Shown here: one piece after another, positions 63,657 through 64,000 of the stretch | Layout of the letters: each line of letters starts with the position of its first letter | How positions within the stretch are numbered: position 1 is the stretch's first letter | DNA from: JBPOIC01 sp052034865 | Lineage (GTDB): Bacteria > UBA10199 > JADFYH01 | NCBI GenBank assembly: GCA_052034865.1 | Contig: JBPOIC010000018.1 | Span: forward strand, 62,001 to 126,000 | Length of the DNA: 64,000 nucleotides | Direction: 5' to 3' | Notes under the pieces: model-generated | What the model was told of the DNA's origin: nothing | The model's database searches: none | What the model saw: only the letters and a program-made list of their open reading frames with translations | Made by a program: the position numbers and the translations under genes

Positions 63657-64000
63657 ATGAACCTGGATGAAATTAAAAAAACAGTCGGTCGCTTATGTGT
63701 ATTTGGTTTCGATGGAATTACGTTACCCGACTGGGTACGTGTTCTTTTAAAAGATTGGGATTTGGCTGGAGTGATTTTATTCAAGCGCAACATCGAATCG
63801 AAAGAGCAGCTTGCTGAGTTGAACCGAGAGATACGAAGCGTTCGAAAAGATCGACCGGTGTTGATTTCCGTCGATCATGAAGGCGGGCGAGTATTTCGAC
63901 TACCAGCTCCTTTCACCTCCATCCCCACGGCTCGGGAAATTGGCCGCCAGTTTCTGGAAGATCAACGCACTGCTTCCACCAACTCCTCCTCATCCTCCTC
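63657..64000 (+). CDS. nagZ: GH3 beta-N-acetylhexosaminidase, N-terminal part (runs off the window)
   Basis: About 114 residues visible. WDLAGVILFKRNIESKEQL and SVDHEGGRVFRL are the first GH3 motifs of NagZ, the cytosolic muropeptide hydrolase. No membrane helix precedes them, unlike the GH3 gene at 51711. The last dozen visible codons encode mostly Ser and Thr (TCC repeats), which does not look like NagZ; the window end may coincide with poor-quality sequence. Confidence 0.8.
   Translation, partial: MNLDEIKKTVGRLCVFGFDGITLPDWVRVLLKDWDLAGVILFKRNIESKEQLAELNREIRSVRKDRPVLISVDHEGGRVFRLPAPFTSIPTAREIGRQFLEDQRTASTNSSSSS

Noticed and set aside
1..64000. CRISPR arrays, prophage or insertion sequences
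   Set aside because: No regularly spaced direct repeats, no transposase, integrase or phage structural genes were seen.

Overview
The window is ordinary-density bacterial chromosome (about 55 protein genes on both strands, mid-40s percent GC by eye). It comes from a Gram-negative, outer-membrane organism: there are several lipoproteins, a TolC-type outer-membrane factor, a CsgG-like protein and an azurin-like cupredoxin. The mixture of MglA-type Ras-like GTPase, AddAB-type helicase-nuclease, CreD, exosortase and DUF692/DUF2063 genes points to a poorly cultured lineage of the former Deltaproteobacteria (Bdellovibrionota- or UBA10199-like). That placement is inference. There is no rRNA, prophage, CRISPR array or intact insertion sequence.

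Layout. 1-7220: 5' end of glnE, then an AddA/AddB-like recombination helicase-nuclease pair. 7420-14247: a secreted protein whose 3' end overlaps that of an AmpG-like transporter, an intergenic region with repeats and DnaA-box-like 9-mers, a TM2-like protein, a VWA lipoprotein, an aldehyde dehydrogenase and YacG. 14275-18953: trmB, tRNA-Ser(CGA), an AttH/CrtC-like protein, SRP RNA, then dnaX-ebfC-recR. 18959-28243: azurin-like lipoprotein, DUF3592, mglA, DUF2203, a two-gene operon of unknown function (21499-26081), malic enzyme, a ferritin-like protein. 28286-32650: an exosortase with a fused EpsI-like domain next to one multi-TM VIT/VWA protein that carries a PEP-CTERM-like tail. 32878-38799: PLD-family protein, ilvC, a three-gene MNIO RiPP operon (Cys-rich precursor, DUF692 enzyme, DUF2063 partner), DedA, queA. 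38977-48017: copper island on the minus strand (small CC-motif secreted protein, CusC/B/A-type efflux, frameshifted XRE remnant, CopA-type ATPase). 48368-64000: yqgE, miaE, CsgG-like, pgsA, DUF218, anchored GH3, creD, small secreted protein, MBL hydrolase, an AsmA-like protein, ogt, unknown, comEC, lipoprotein, CoA-type NUDIX, and the start of a second GH3 gene (nagZ).

How the parts fit. Copper handling is the clearest theme: Cys-rich bufferin/HvfA-like peptide, Cu-ATPase with YHS and metal-binding N-terminus, Cus-type RND pump and azurin-like lipoprotein. The RiPP operon is the best candidate for new biology because its precursor combines the EGKCGEGxCG motif of HvfA-type peptides with two CQxESxxKDC modules. 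The exosortase pair looks like a dedicated one-enzyme/one-substrate sorting system. The 1028-aa/493-aa operon has no family I recognise. Four dispersed short repeat families occupy the larger gaps, and two convergent gene pairs overlap by more than 125 bp.
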